This document shows, piece after piece, positions 45,773 to 58,645 of a stretch of DNA of 64,000 bases. The notes below the pieces were generated by a model that was not told where the DNA came from, did no database searches, and was given only the letters and a program-made list of their open reading frames with translations. Origin of the DNA: Galaxea fascicularis (lineage: Eukaryota; Cnidaria; Anthozoa; Scleractinia; Euphylliidae); assembly GCA_948470475.1 (NCBI GenBank), contig OX419339.1, positions 442,001 to 506,000 of the forward strand, given 5' to 3'. The position numbers were made by a program, and so were the translations under genes. Within the stretch, counting starts at the first letter, position 1; each line of letters begins with the position of its first letter.

Positions 45773-46396
45773 TTAGATAGCGATACTGTTTGGAATTCGT
45801 TCCGGGAGCAGGTACGGGTAAGGCACCGCAAGTTTGGCGTTCCGTTCTTTGATGCCAGTGGAGATTCCTTTCAGCTTTTTCTGAAAGCCATTAATAGCAG
45901 ATTTGGCCGCCTCTTCGACGAAAAGTTGTTCAGGATAATCACCAATGAATTTCTGAAAAGAAAAGTGCAATTCAATATTTTACACTACCAATGCAAATTA
46001 TTGACCTCTAACAACGCAAGTCTAACGAAGAAAACCAAGCGTGCCAGTTGTAAGTCTGATGTCTGTAAAGTTGAACCTTATCCAGCTTATCCTCACTCTG
46101 GTAGCCAGAGGTTTTTATTTTTCTTTCGCAAGAAGCGGTGAAATACGGTGAACGGAGACGGCATTGTGGGTAGGCATGGCGGGTTCGTTTACTTAGGTCC
46201 TGTTTACAAGCAGGTATTTACCCTCCCTGCTTGTAAACAGGGTCTTATCATACCAAAACAACCCTTCTGGGACCCATTACCGTATCGCAAAACCAGTCCA
46301 GATAACCACAAACAGACATAACGGCAAAAAAATGTAGCAGACGTAGGTTATTTTATTTGGGCTACCTGTTCCATATCGAACTTGCCTTTCGTACAA

Positions 46397-46430
<34 letters not shown>

Positions 46431-49400
46431 GAAAAGGAAGGAAGGAAGGAAGAAAGGAAGGAAGAAAGGAAGGAATACCTCGTCATTGAAAATCCGGGTT
46501 AAGTCATACACCGTGGCAATTGTAAGGGACGATTGGTGCTTTGTAGCCAGACATTTCATGACGTCCTTCAGTGTCACAACTCCCTTTTTTGTGGGTGGTG
46601 GTTGGCGCATGAGAGCTGGAGAATTTGGCGGGAACGCATACACATCCATCTGAGAGAAATTAACTGCGGCGTGCTGACAGGAGCAGGTAAAGATGATGGC
46701 AGTAACAAAGTCGTACAGCTGCTGGCGGCTCGTGAATGATGTCGGGACCCCGTGGTCTGCGTGCCCAGTGTCAACAGGGTATCCATTGTCATGCAAATCT
46801 CTGATCCAGTTCTGCAGCTCATAGTCCTATAAAAGACAGTTGTTATCAAAGCAGTGGTATTCAGCCACAGTTTCATACTTGCTTGGGACGACTTGGTATA
46901 TATTACTCGCAATACTCAGGGGCACAAAACGAATCTGTTCCTCACTTTATCTGTTCCCCCGAGGTATTGTGCTGGCTGGCAAAATATCAGTTATTTCCCG
47001 GAGTGGGTTATGAAATTTCTTTCTGCTGATGGTAATTACTGAAGTGTGGTAGCAGTGTGAGTGTTGCTGGCTGGCGAAATGTCGATTGTTGTGAGAAATT
47101 TGCGTCTCCTCCTCCCCCCCACCCCCACCCCCCCTGCTGAAGGCTTGATTTGAGGCCTTTTGCCACGCCCATTTTGGCTTACGACATATGAAATTGTCTT
47201 TTCTGTTGTTGTGCAGGGTGCTCGATTTGCACCTGGCTGGGAAACCAACCAATTTTATCTAGCTGGCTGGGAAATATCTTCTGTGTCTTGCTGACAAAAA
47301 GGAACAGATATCTTTTCCCAGCAATATTAAAAAAGACCTGAAAATGCCTGAATAACATTTAGTTTTATCAACTGGGGTATAATAATACATTTTTCAAAAA
47401 ATTGGTCGTTTTGTGCCCCTGAATACTGGTTGCGCTTTTAACTAAAGAAAATGAGTTAAAATGAGATCCAGACTGATTTCAGCTGACAATTCATTGTATT
47501 ATTATCGCTGTGTGCGATATCCAGATTTTGGTCAGAAGCCCGCTTACCCTTAGTGAAGAAGAAAAGGAAAAGCATAGATCTCACATCATCATAAAGCCAT
47601 TAACTGAGAGACTTTAATGAGCACCATGAAAATACATGATTATGGGTTTAATTTTGTCCTCATTACCGTCTTGATGTTGTCATCGGAATGATAGTAAAGA
47701 GTAAGAATCTCCTTCACGAATTCCTCAATGGCTGCCCACAGTTTTAGCGCGTCCTCTCGGTAATGAAAGTTTGGAAGTTTTTCTACATCGTCAACTCCCC
47801 TTTCCTTTAAGACTTGTGGCAGGTTGTAGGTCGTCCAGCTCGCAGATTTGTAGTATTTCTTCATCAGCAAAACGTGTCCTGCCATTAAAAGATTACAACT
47901 AAATTTTGAAGGCGTTTTATATAAAAACAGTGGTTATAGCTAGAACAGACTATCCAAGTAAATGGAACGACCTCGAGAATGAGTTAAGAGATGATTTGAC
48001 ACCAACTTGAATCAAACGGAAGGGTCGCACCTAAATATCAAATCAGTAATTGAACAACCAGCAGCTTTTATAATTCATACTACTTTCCAAGCGCTATCGT
48101 AAGGTCGCAATTAACTTTGTAGTTGATCCAATTAACATATTCTTTCGTACAAGAATTGTGCAGTCATGAAAACAACATACTATTAAAGGTGACCTATTAC
48201 ATCACGTTTTTAACTTGTTTCTTGGTGTTAAAGAACTGCCAATTTGGCAAATGGTCGTACAGGTGTCAAAAAAAAAGTTCCGATTCCTTTAACTTTATCG
48301 AAAAAGAAAGAATCTAGAAGGACCTTCTCGGCGCATCAAAACGGAATCGAATATAGCAAAATCTCGTTCTTCGTTTCAACTGTCACACTGTTACTGTTTC
48401 CATCGAGGAGTTGTGAGTTGTTGGTAAACAACAAAGAGCCAAGCTCGAATATTCATCATTATTAGAACTTTTCTGCGGAATGTACATACCGAGACAAAGA
48501 GTTCTTTATGTCAATTGTGGCTTCAGTTGATGACGGCTGAGTTATGGCACTTCATGTGCACTATGCCATAAACTTACCTCCCCCACCAACAGTGAGAGTG
48601 TTATCAGCCACCCCTCCCTCTGCAATCAAGATACCTCTGCCAAGAGTGTTGATGGCAAAAACCCCTCGAATATGAGGGGCTAACAATTTCCACAGGGGAT
48701 GGAGAGTCGGTAGTTGTCTGTAGCTAGCAACAGCGATGGGCTCCATGAACAGATGAGTACGGAGAAGATGTGTGATCATCTGACAAAACAGTGAAACAAC
48801 GGAAGTTTTGGTGGGCAATCGCATAATCTACTTCTTGTGAAAACTGTTATGTTTGTCTTATGCTACCAAAGAAACCTCAAGCACAGTTATTTGCTCACGA
48901 AACCGCAAACGCAAAATACTTAGGGAGTGATCATTAGTTAGCGTGGGGGGAGGGGGAGGGGGAGGGGGAGGGGGAGGGGGAGGACTACTATATTTGAGGG
49001 TAGGGTCACTATTGTTCTAGCCTTACTTTGGGGAGGGCCATTAAAAAAAGTTTTTTAGGGGAGGTCACAGTTTTCTCTAATGGAGTAAGGGGGAGGGTCA
49101 GAGTTTTCTTTGGACCCTTTAGAAGGGAGGGCCACAACTTCTTGGCCAAACTTTTTTTCTCAGTTTTTGGTGTTTCTGTTTTGCAGCTTTGCAGTGTATT
49201 GTTTTAATACATCGCATGATTAAAGGTTGACTGATAAACCTCCGGAAAAATATAATCATCACGAAAGAAATGAAATTTCTATGTATTCACTTTGCCTTGA
49301 TAATGATGATAGCATCATCGAAACGTCAGGAGCTTTAAAGGAGCACTGGTATGGGTTTTCTGCTGTTTTCCGGCCCGAACTTCACAGAAATTGCCGCTAA

Positions 49401-50693
49401 CAAGCTTCTCTTGCCTCTAATCATGCCGAAAATTTCCTTTCAATGTGGAAGAAAGATATCAATCTATTTTTTTGCAGGAAAATTCATTCATAGTACATTT
49501 TTGGTCATGGCTTCAAGATGACGTGCGAGAATTTGAAACAAATTAGGCTAATGTTTTGTATTTAGTCTCAGCGTAGCAACAAATTCCTGAGTAAATAAAC
49601 GGCTTCATTATTTTTGGGTTTTTCTTGATTTGAAGACATTTTTTTTCGCATGTTACAGTGGAATGAAATAGCATGGCAGTGCTGCTTTAATATTAATATT
49701 GTTTTCATACCTGGTGATACTGAGTATCCGAGTTACGTAACCACAATTTGGCGTAGATCCAGTCCATTTCGGAGTCATTTGGGGTCCAAATTGGGTTATC
49801 TCGGTGAGGACTCTGGTGGAGCTGGATAGCTATCGGCACCAGATCTCCGCTACCTTTCTTGTAAAACAGGCCCAGGCTAGCGCACATGTACCTCCTTTCC
49901 AAGTCTTTGTTATTCTGGCCATAGTGCGGGATGTCCTCCAGGATCTTATAATCCACCATGTAAATGCGCCCATCCTGTAATCGAAACAGCGCTAAACATC
50001 AATTTAATTCTTAATCACCCCTTAATTGCTTTAAATGATCACTGAAAACTATCTTCTTAATCTCAAAGCCAACACAAGAGCCCCATATTAGTTATTATCT
50101 GGCCAGTGATGAAATATCACTAATTCTTGCAGGGAGATTGAATGTTCCCCCATCTCATGCTTTCCCTCTTGAGGGAGAAGTCGACGAGTGGTCGAGTGCG
50201 TTAATACAACTGAATGTATCAGAGGACCACCATGCCACAACAAAATATAGTAAAGAAAACTAACCGCCATGGCGCTCTCCAAAGTATCACCACCGTCTAA
50301 CAGGTTTCCGATCAACTGCTGGGTGACTGGGAAATGCGGTGGAAGTTTAATGCATCTCTTTAGTGAATCGGGATTACAGCCGTTCAAAAACTGGGATCCA
50401 AAAAAGCGGTCATCGCTCCAGTGATCAGCGGCCTGAGGTACATCTCCAACAAAACCAGTGAATGCCTACAAAACAAATAAACGTAGAGTAATGGTTTGCC
50501 GGCCCCGACTAAGTGATCAAAACTCGGTAGACCAGCATTTTTTTAATCAGTGCAGTTTAGCCTCAAGCAATAGCCGCAAACTCGGTGCTGAAGTTACTCA
50601 GTTTTGCTGTCAAAGTCAATTTGATTTGCTTTTTAAAGTTTGATTACTTAGGGTTATCGTATCCTTCTCACTTTCCCCTTGATCTAGAAGTAG

Positions 50694-50726
<33 letters not shown>

Positions 50727-53700
50727 AGGTCAATTTTGGGTTCATATGTTCCCGAGAAAAATATGTAAGTGAATGATGCGATAATAAAAAGACTGTATTT
50801 GATTTGATTTGTAGTTAGCTTGCTGGACACACGTAGATACCAGCTGATAGTCAGCTGATTGGTCTCATCGGGATAAAAAGGTTTATTATTATCATTATTA
50901 TTATCATTACTATTATTATAATTATTATATACAGTATAATACCTTGCGGTAGTCGTCAAAATCATCCCAATTGTCCCACAGATTCAGCAGATGCACGAGC
51001 CCTAGGTTGATGAGCGCGCGTCTCCGTGCACGGTGCAAGTCATACTGCGCTTCTTCAGTGAACTGGACATCTTTTGGTAGCGCCTTCTCATCTGCAGCTT
51101 TGACAAATCCCGGCAGATCCGAGTACGTTTTATCATCTCCCCATTCGTACAGAGACTGTCTCGCCTTCAGCTCCTCTCCTCGTTGACTTTTAACCGTGGC
51201 ATGCTGTTTATCCGTTGGAAGTTTGGCTGGGTTAAGAATAAAGAAAACAGAAATCAATCAATCGGAATAAAGTTCTTGGCAATATCCAGGCGATAATATC
51301 AGCGGTGTTTCGCATCAGGTTGCTTTCGATTATAAACTTGGTAAGTACAAAAGTTAACGTGCATAAACTCATTACATTTTATGATGAACCAAGATTTAGA
51401 GGCCATTAAGAGGGGAATGGGAAAAACACATGAGATCGGTGCGGGTAGTAGTATTAGTTGAACTGAATGAAATTTCATGGAACTGATTTAGTTTGATTAG
51501 TTACTTGCATTTTTTGATCTCATTGCTTATCAAATTAAAAAGTATAATGATTATAGTCAAGGGTCGACATGTACAGTATCGGCGTACAAATCCAACCAGG
51601 GTCTCTCAGTTAGCTCAAATTACTGAACTCATTACCGAGTCCGTCTGAATCCATTGAGTGCAGCGGAATCTGCAAGCACAATTAACCCATAACTCTGTAG
51701 TAAGGCCCCATGAGGGAGAAAAATCTATCTGCCTTTGACCGGTCCACATTCAAGTAGAGGCGATAGCGCTGCCGAAATAACCGGAGTAACAAAACAAAGC
51801 CTTTACATGAACACTTAATAACTCCGGTATACTTTCAAATTTCTGTTAGATGTCAATGGGAGTGTCATTCATTTAACCTCTGACTACGTTTCCTTAACTA
51901 TTTACTAAGTGTATTCAGTATTCAATGACTTGGTTTAAATCTTACGTACAATCAATGTCCCTATGTTCTTATGACTCACCCAATCTCACTTTTTATAGCT
52001 ATATGTTCTAAATCATTTACTAAGATCACCATCACCACCACCATCATCATCACCTGTCCCTTCGAAGATGATGACCTCGTCCTGGACCCACCGGTTGCAG
52101 GGGAAATCGTAGGTGACGTTTTTTGTCTTGTCTTTGATTGTCACGCGGTTGACGAACCAATCGCTGTAAAGCCCACCCCCATCACTCTTGAGCACCACCA
52201 TCAAAAGCTGCCCAACGTCCTTAGCGGTCACGTGGTAGTTATCAGTTTTGCCGGCTTCAAAGTCATTGTGGAACCATTGATCCAATGGAAGCGGATTAGT
52301 TTCACCATTTGTACCTGGTTACACAGCAACGCTTTTGTCACAATAACGTAATATGATCCCTACTTTAGCCCAAATTACGAGGAATATTAAATCAGGCAAA
52401 TACACAGATAGTTACAAATGATTTCAAATTTTGTTAGGGTTGTAATTAGCGAGATATGTCACTGTCATGGAGGTTTGCAAGCCAGCCACTTTGACCCTCT
52501 TGGCACACCCTTCCGCACCACAGCTTCATACTCGCTCTTCTTGGTTGTCTCGACAAAGCATCATATTGTGTTTCTATGTACCAACGAACTCGTGAGAAAA
52601 TGCAACACCCAGGGGTTTCATTACTATAATAATTATTATTAGGCTTTGTTGCTAATTCTTTATATAATTAGGCCAATTTCCAAATAAGCTGTATAAGACA
52701 CGCAACCTTTAGTAACGAGTGACACTGACGCATCGGTTCCAGCTCCCTTACGGTTTCCAGTGATAACTGTGATCAAGTAGTCTGAAGTCATTTTCTCAGT
52801 ACCTGAAGCAATAACAGAAAAATACTTGTGCGTGAAAGCCAAAAAGACTACGATCGACGAGAAAGTTTGCAACATGTAATTTCCAACAACAACAACAACA
52901 CTGAAGACAGCAACAACAAGCTTTATTTGCCTCATCTCCAGATTTTCACAAAATTGAAAATTAGAAAATCAAAAGTACATTACAATAAAATGGAGGGGAC
53001 TGACTGCCAGGAATAACTGATAAGATAAAAGTTCCAACCTACAATTAGTAGATTTTTGATGTTCTTCGTTTTTGTGGAGTGCCAAGGCTTATTCAGATGG
53101 CTATACTTGACTGTTTTTTACCTGTTTTTTACCCTGGAAGTGCTTTTCTCAGCTAAAAAAAGATTTCGATGACGCATAACACGTGGCTGGGTATTCTGAA
53201 GTTTAGCCGGGAAAACATACCAGTCACCTCAGAGGTTTTGATACCATGATCACTGATGTGCCTTCCAACAACAGAGGATTTATGTTCTTCAGTACGCTAA
53301 TGAAGGTGGCGCTTGGTACAGCCAATATAATCAGCATCACACTGATCACATTTACAAAGTGTACTTATCCATCAGTTATTGTTTGTGATTTAATTGTGCT
53401 TTGGGTCGGTTGACTTCTAGTCCGCCCCACAATCTTAGTGGTAGAAACAAGGCAGGCAACTCAGCACCACACAATAACTGATGGGTAAGTGAACTTTACT
53501 TAGCTGGCTTACAGTTCATCATAATTTGGGATAAAAAGATGCAAAGTTCCGAATTTTATGACGCATTTTCGTCGATTGCTTGACTCAAAACCGTTGCAAA
53601 TTACATTCAATGCACGAGATCAAATGTACTTTTATAAGAACGTCTAATTTGGGAGCTGAGGCTGAACGTTCTTCAAATGAAGTAAAATTGCAATTGCGTA

Positions 53701-55826
53701 AAAAAGCCTGTGTTATCAAGCTCGTTTTTAAGTTATAGGCACTTAAAGCTAAAATTAGGGGTGTTTTTTAACAGGGTCTACTGTTGCTACGGTAACCAGT
53801 CGTGTCCAGAAAATATTCATAACTTGTTTACCAATGTTTGGGCCGATTCATTTGGTACCATTATTATAGTATCAGCTGATAAACTGTGGTAGTATTGATC
53901 TATCAAAGTGTATGTGCTGGAAAGTGCTACAAGTCAGGTTTGAGCCATTTTAAAAGCGAGTTGGAAAAGCAACTGTTTTTACTCGCTCGTGAAAACACGG
54001 CCAGAAGTTCGTGTCATAATCATGAATGAGAATAGAATCGCAGAGCGTATCGAAGAAGAAACAATGCGAAGGGTTGACGAAGGGCTAACGCTCGAAACAT
54101 AAGCTTTACACCGTCATCTTCGCTGATAAAACCAAATTCTTGTGTACAACTCCCCTACCGAGGTAGCCGCTCACCGCTTGATTTTCATGCGATAACAAAC
54201 AATTGCAACGGGGCCTGTTTCCAGGGAAAAACAAAATTCTTTCGGGAGGAAATATGACATACTTCTGGGTTATTGCAGAAAAATGACAAGCGAAGGTTGA
54301 AACTGTGACCGCAAAAAATCGAGAGGATATTCCAAATTTCCAATTTTTTTCTTAGTTAGACGTAATGACGCTCAAACAACGTTTTTTGGAGTTGTCAACA
54401 TTCCCGGGGATGAGGAAACTGTTCAACTGCGCGATCGCAAATTATTGCTTAATTTCGAGGTTAATTTTGTTTTGGTTAGTTTCCATATGATCGCGACTAA
54501 TTGCAGAACTGTCTGGAAAACCTTTGATCCTTGCCTAAATGAATAAGTGAAATTAAAAACAAAACTTGTTTTCAGCTTCAGGCTATCGAGTGCTATCAGT
54601 GGAGTACGCTTGTGTCAGAAGCGACACAAACAACCAGGTCTTGTCTGCGAGTTCTTGAAAAATTACCGTCTCATACTTGGAAAAGTTTCACCTCGGCGTC
54701 TGGTTTTTTGCCTTGATGTTCAGATGATCGTGGGGTGAAGTTTGTTCATCCTTAGTTTATTTCATAGACTTCACACCAAACTGATTCCATGCGAACATTT
54801 TGTTAAACAGCAATAAAACTTTACCGGATAGCTTATCATGTCGACATGAAAAATACTACGGCCTGGCATGAACAGAAACGGCACAGAACTGGAACAAGTA
54901 GCGTCGTGACAATTCACTTTAAAGATCGACGCGGCGCAGCCTCGCTCCGTTACAGAAATCGCCCCGAAATCAGCGTTTTATGTTTGAACAAAAGCCCCAT
55001 CCGATATAGATCGTTTTCACTGTCACGCAATAAATAAATAAATCGAAAACCAGCCAGTGGAAAAAGTCAAGAATTTGTGATGTTATAGACGATAAATAAA
55101 GAAGACTTTTCCCCAAGTTTTAGGCCTTTTCCCTTCACCAAACGTCAGATATTCCTCGAAATGTTTCGCAGAAATTTATAGAGCCCAGTATGAAAACGCC
55201 ATCTTGGTGCACATCTGTTAACGTTGTGCACCAATATAGCGGCCGGAAAATAGTGTCAACAACTGGAACTAACTTTGGCTATCTGGGCGACTGATCATCA
55301 GCACTGAACAAACAGGTATTTCCACAATCACTTTTCCTAATGCTTCAACTTCTAAAAAAGCTCAAAATCATGGTATAAGTATACATTTTTAAAAAACTCG
55401 ATCGTAGCCTTGTGTCACGCGCCGCCATAACCCCGAAATTCAAAATGCTCTAGTTTCCAAACGAAGGACACCATTGAGCTGTAAAATTGTAAACAGCTAT
55501 AAATTTATTGCCTCTTATGCCTGATGAGGATAAAAACTTTCGTGGTTCTTTACTTTTGGATTTTAGAAAGTGATGACGTCATGTGAAAACGATCTATAGT
55601 TTTCGTGCCGGCCGAAAAGCTATCCGCTATAGTGTAGACAGGTATAAGCGTTTGATTCCTTTCTTAGGAAATGTTACTGAAAGCTCCAAAAGAGAAGCGA
55701 AATGATAAAATAAGTTTTCCGTTGCAAATGGTTCAGATTCCTAAAGGAAATTATAGTTCATAGCATACCTGCAATGTTTATAGGTCTACGGAGTAAGCGC
55801 CTGACAAAGCCAGTGAAGCATTCCAT
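45773..55826 (-). CDS. Coral-type lipoxygenase, intact copy A (predicted R-LOX)
   Basis: Ten exons: 55826-55769, 52802-52707, 52314-52054, 51226-50943, 50465-50265, 49974-49711, 48779-48578, 47878-47667, 46826-46479, 45952-45773; 701 residues, all GT-AG with matching phases. A PLAT domain (about 27-138; GNRKGAGTDASVSL) precedes the catalytic domain. Iron ligands are present: H392 and H397 (THLLRTH), H578 and N582 (QHAAVNF), C-terminal I701 (PERIPNSIAI). These lie at a constant offset of 365 from the ligand numbers I recall for Plexaura AOS-8R-lipoxygenase, so domain length is the same. The Coffa position (G435, in INTLGRG) is Gly, as in R-lipoxygenases. It should dioxygenate arachidonate-type fatty acids. 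Exon 1 (start ATG at 55826, phase fits) is the least certain exon; the donor after exon 2 (GTTGCG) is weak. No allene oxide synthase domain is fused. Confidence 0.88.
46397..46476. repeat. (GTAA)n and (GGAA)n microsatellites, LOX intron 9
   Basis: GTAA units (46397-46431) run into GGAA/GAAA units that stop only a few bases before the exon 9 donor at 46478. Length changes here could affect splicing of that exon. Confidence 0.95.
46911..47427. mobile_element. MITE with 6-bp target duplication, LOX intron 8
   Basis: Terminal inverted repeats CAGGGGCACAAAACGA (46917-46932) and its exact complement (47406-47421) are flanked by the direct repeat AATACT on both sides (46911-46916, 47422-47427). No coding capacity. 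The intact duplication indicates fairly recent insertion. Confidence 0.85.
48944..48982. repeat. (GGGGGA)n tract, LOX intron 7
   Basis: About six GGGGGA units on the plus strand, hence C-rich in the lipoxygenase transcript. It can form a G-quadruplex in DNA. Confidence 0.95.
49335..49690. repeat. Short inverted-repeat element, LOX intron 6
   Basis: Ends TTAAAGGAGCACTG and CAGTGCTGCTTTAA are inverted repeats with one mismatch around a 330-bp AT-rich core. Non-coding; it ends about 20 bp from the exon 6 donor. Confidence 0.6.
50690..50936 (-). repeat. SINE-like fragment and ATT microsatellite, LOX intron 4
   Basis: 50697-50780 is the reverse complement of the conserved part seen at 58645-58990 (TATGAAGCCACTGACGTTGGGAGCAGGTC and the CATATGTTCCCG end). 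An (ATT/ATC)n run (50880-50936) follows and abuts exon 4. Confidence 0.7.
53160..53366 (-). pseudogene. Penelope-like element GIY-YIG endonuclease fragment
   Basis: The minus-strand frame reads CDQCDADYIGCTKRHLH, then one in-frame stop, then RTEEHKSSVVGRHISDHG. This is the GIY-YIG endonuclease pattern (Y-I-G-x-T-x-R, then E-H-K) found at the C-terminus of Penelope-like retroelements. The stop and short length mark it as dead. It sits in the first intron of the lipoxygenase gene. Confidence 0.7.
54040..54180. repeat. Possible retroelement terminal-repeat fragment
   Basis: The phrase GACGAAGGGCTAACGCTCG, followed by AAACATAAGC and a later GATAAAACCAAATTCTTG, resembles non-coding ends often seen with Penelope-like elements in corals. 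Identification rests on recall only. Confidence 0.35.
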
Positions 55827-57044
55827 TTCAAACAGAGGCGCGTATAACGTAGACTGCGTTAACAACAGTGAAGAGAGGAAATCAAGGAAGCTTGGTACTT
55901 TTAATTATTTGGTGGCGTGCATAAGTTACAAATTTTTTATTACTGCATAATAATTCTAAGCGTCGCTCGGTGACGCTCTGTTTCTAATAGCATCCATTTT
56001 CTTAAAGGGGGCGTGCATCAGGGTCGGCTATTGAAGAACGAGGCATACCACTCTAGACACTATTGTTATTTAAAAGTATATAATGGAAGTGGCAGGGTAT
56101 TCTGCAGTTAAGCCGAGACTTGACTGTTGCATAACGAAGGTTTTCGGTAAAGCCCTTCATACTAAAATTAAAATCAAATATGCAAATCGACAAAATAATA
56201 CAAGGGGGATTAATCATGTCTAAAATTGAAATCTAGAATAAACTATTTTTTAAAGAAACTGTGGCCCTGCGTCGGTGGGGGGCTGTACATAAATATTTGG
56301 TTTTCTAAAAGCTGACGTTTCCAGCGTTAAGTGCCGCTTAAGGGTCGGTTAAAGCCGATTTAGAAATTAGAAACGCCTGTTTGACAGGAGGGCACGATTA
56401 GGTTGGTTGAAAGCGAGGAAAGAAGGAATGACGTGTTTCTTCGCTTTACATGCGCGCATGAACTCCAAAAAACTTCAGATACGATGTCCATTCCCTCTTC
56501 ATTCATTTAATATCGGTATGCTCGATCATATAAGCTCTTTCAAACGGCAAACTGAACTTTCTTAAATCTTTACAGGTCTCCGAAGGCAGGTCAAGTTTCA
56601 CGCATTAGCCAGTGTTTTGATTCGTTAAATTGATTTGTTTATTCCTATTGTCATGTTCTCTTGTTTTTATTCAAATTAGCCCTTGTTGCCTCGTTTTTGA
56701 GAGCAACATTCAAAAGAATGTTTTAACTTGAACGAGGGAACAAGGGCTAGTTCAAATAAAAACAAGAGAATATTAGAATAAGAGCCATTTTGGAATAAGG
56801 TGTATAAGTTCCCTGTTTTGTTTATTTCCTTCTTATCGCTTTAGATTTAATGGGTTTCACTTTTTGGTGTAAATTTAAGTAAAAAAATTTGAAGTTTGAA
56901 ATTATTTATCACGCGCGGAGTGCTTACATGGTCACGGAGTTCAGAGTACTGCAAATTATTCCTATGGCCTCAAATCGGCCATGATTACTTGTGGATACCG
57001 GCTTTTCTTTCATTTGCGCCCTCGTGTGTACTATGATATGGAGG

Positions 57045-57200
57045 TAGCTCCCGCAGTATCAGAGCCGCTGTAGCCTGCTTGCAGACGGTAGTTTGTATAC
57101 GCGAGATAGTTCGAAACCCGGCAAATCCGGTCACCATATTGGACGAGTTAGTGGAAGATCTGGGATGAGTGACAAAGCGAGGGGGAAGGGGGTAAGGAAG
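57045..57200. repeat. Dispersed repeat, inverted copy of 59860-59965
   Basis: GTTTGTATACGCGAGATAG and CCCGGCAAATCCGGT match, as reverse complement, GCGCGTATACAAACTATCG and ACCGGATTTGCCGGGC at about 59875-59930. The two lie in opposite orientation some 2.8 kb apart. Confidence 0.65.
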
Positions 57201-57549
57201 AGGAGGGTAAACGTCGCCTGTCCGAAAGCCCATGATTTCTCACTATCCGCCCCCAATGGTGAAGTTGTGATACGCCAAAGAAAGCGGTGAACAAGGCAAA
57301 ATCAAGAGAAAAATTGGCAAACGAGGAATGTAAAACTAGATTCTTTTTGATCCCAGAAGAAAAGAATACAGTGGCCCCGAGTTTCAGGATTTAGCGAACA
57401 AAACTCAGAGGTAGCCCAAGCCCTAAGGTCTGTGTTGACACCAGCGTAATGGCTTTGTATGGGAGGAAATACGTATCGGATTTCAAGGAAAAATTAGCAA
57501 CGATTTTCAATAAAAACGCCTTTTCTTAATTCCTTCCTTTGTGGTACTC

Positions 57550-57965
57550 TTTGTGTCCTGTGTGGTCCTTGCACTGATTTGAAGGGTTTTCGTCTGATGC
57601 ATTCGGCTGAGTTCTCAGACAGAGTTTGCAAGCCATGTGGTCGCAATTTGCGAAGCACGTATCGTTTTTTCAAATTACTCAAGTCGGTCGAAGACAACGC
57701 CAGCGGTTATTGTCGGCCGCGCATGCGTTATACGGGCGTCTTCTCGTGGCCCTGGAGTGTAGTTTTACTCGGCCATTTTGTAGAGGCTTTGTTGTCCTTA
57801 GTAAAGTGTTTGTATTTCGCTATTATCGAGTCGTCTGACCTTATCACTGGCGCAAACCTAAAAGTTACAACGATGGTAGTCAGCCACACAATGATTCGCA
57901 GTGAGAAGAAGCGACGAGATTTAAGAGGCAATTGTCTACGACGATCTCGCCAGAAAGAACACTGA
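57550..57965 (+). pseudogene. Cys-rich N-terminal piece of a multicopy coral protein family
   Basis: The frame from 57550 reads LCVLCGPCTD and then FSDRVCKPCGRNLRSTY, giving CxxC...CxxC spacing that suggests a zinc-binding module. Together with the downstream fragment at 59395-59810 it resembles a large, poorly characterised cnidarian protein family. I see no start codon context or splice pattern that makes a working gene, so I treat it as a fragment. The open frame continues to 57965 without recognisable similarity. Confidence 0.35.
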
Positions 57966-57999
57966 ATGATGCATATCGAAAAAATCATATGTGAACTAA

Positions 58000-58450
58000 T
58001 GATAATAATAATGATGAGGATTTATATAGCGCTTTTATCCAAAGGGCTCAAAGCGCTTTACAACACTTTTTGGGGACTTTGCCAGACTGCTTTTTTAGGC
58101 GCAAATTGCAGCCACGCAGTTTACAATCTTATTTGAATGAATAGGGGAATCAACACAGGTGCCCCGAGAACAGAACAGGTTATAGACCATCACACCAGGT
58201 ACTACATCCTCTACTCTTTCCGATCAGTGTGTGGGTTCTTTAACGTCCCACTGTGAGACGGGACCTCCGGTTTTATCGTCCTTATTCGAGAAGACTAGAA
58301 AGTCTAACCATTTGCAGATGTCATTACAAAGGTAGCATTTTCTCCTCAGTTTTTTAAAGACCCTGTGTGTTGGTCCGGCCTGGGCTTGAACCCCCGACCT
58401 CCCGCACATCAGTCCGGTGCTCCACCACTGAGCCAACCGGTCGGCGGTTG
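58000..58450 (-). repeat. tRNA-derived SINE on the minus strand
   Basis: On the minus strand the head holds box A (TGGCTCAGTGG) and box B (GGGTTCAAGCC), near 58380-58440. The body extends to a GCGCTATATAAATCC motif and an ATT/ATC-rich tail near 58000. Head-body-microsatellite tail is a SINE structure. Confidence 0.75.
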
Positions 58451-58645
58451 AACTGCGGATATCAAATCAAATGAGGAATGATCGTCGCAGTTGTGATCGC
58501 AATTTTTGCAATTGCGTAAAGAAGCCTGAAAAAAAACAAACAAACAAAAAACAAACAAACAAACAAAACAAAAAAACAAAAACGCAATTGCAAAAATTGC
58601 GATCACAACTGCGACGATCATTCCTCATTTGATTTCATATCCGCA
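58450..58645. repeat. Long near-perfect hairpin
   Basis: Arms of about 65 bases (ATGAGGAATGATCGTCGCAG... near 58470 and its complement ending near 58640) flank an (AAAC)n-rich loop of about 60 bases. The arms also match the tail of the SINE family at 59075-59115 (GCGATCACAACTACGACGAT), so this looks like two SINE tails in head-to-head arrangement. Confidence 0.8.
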
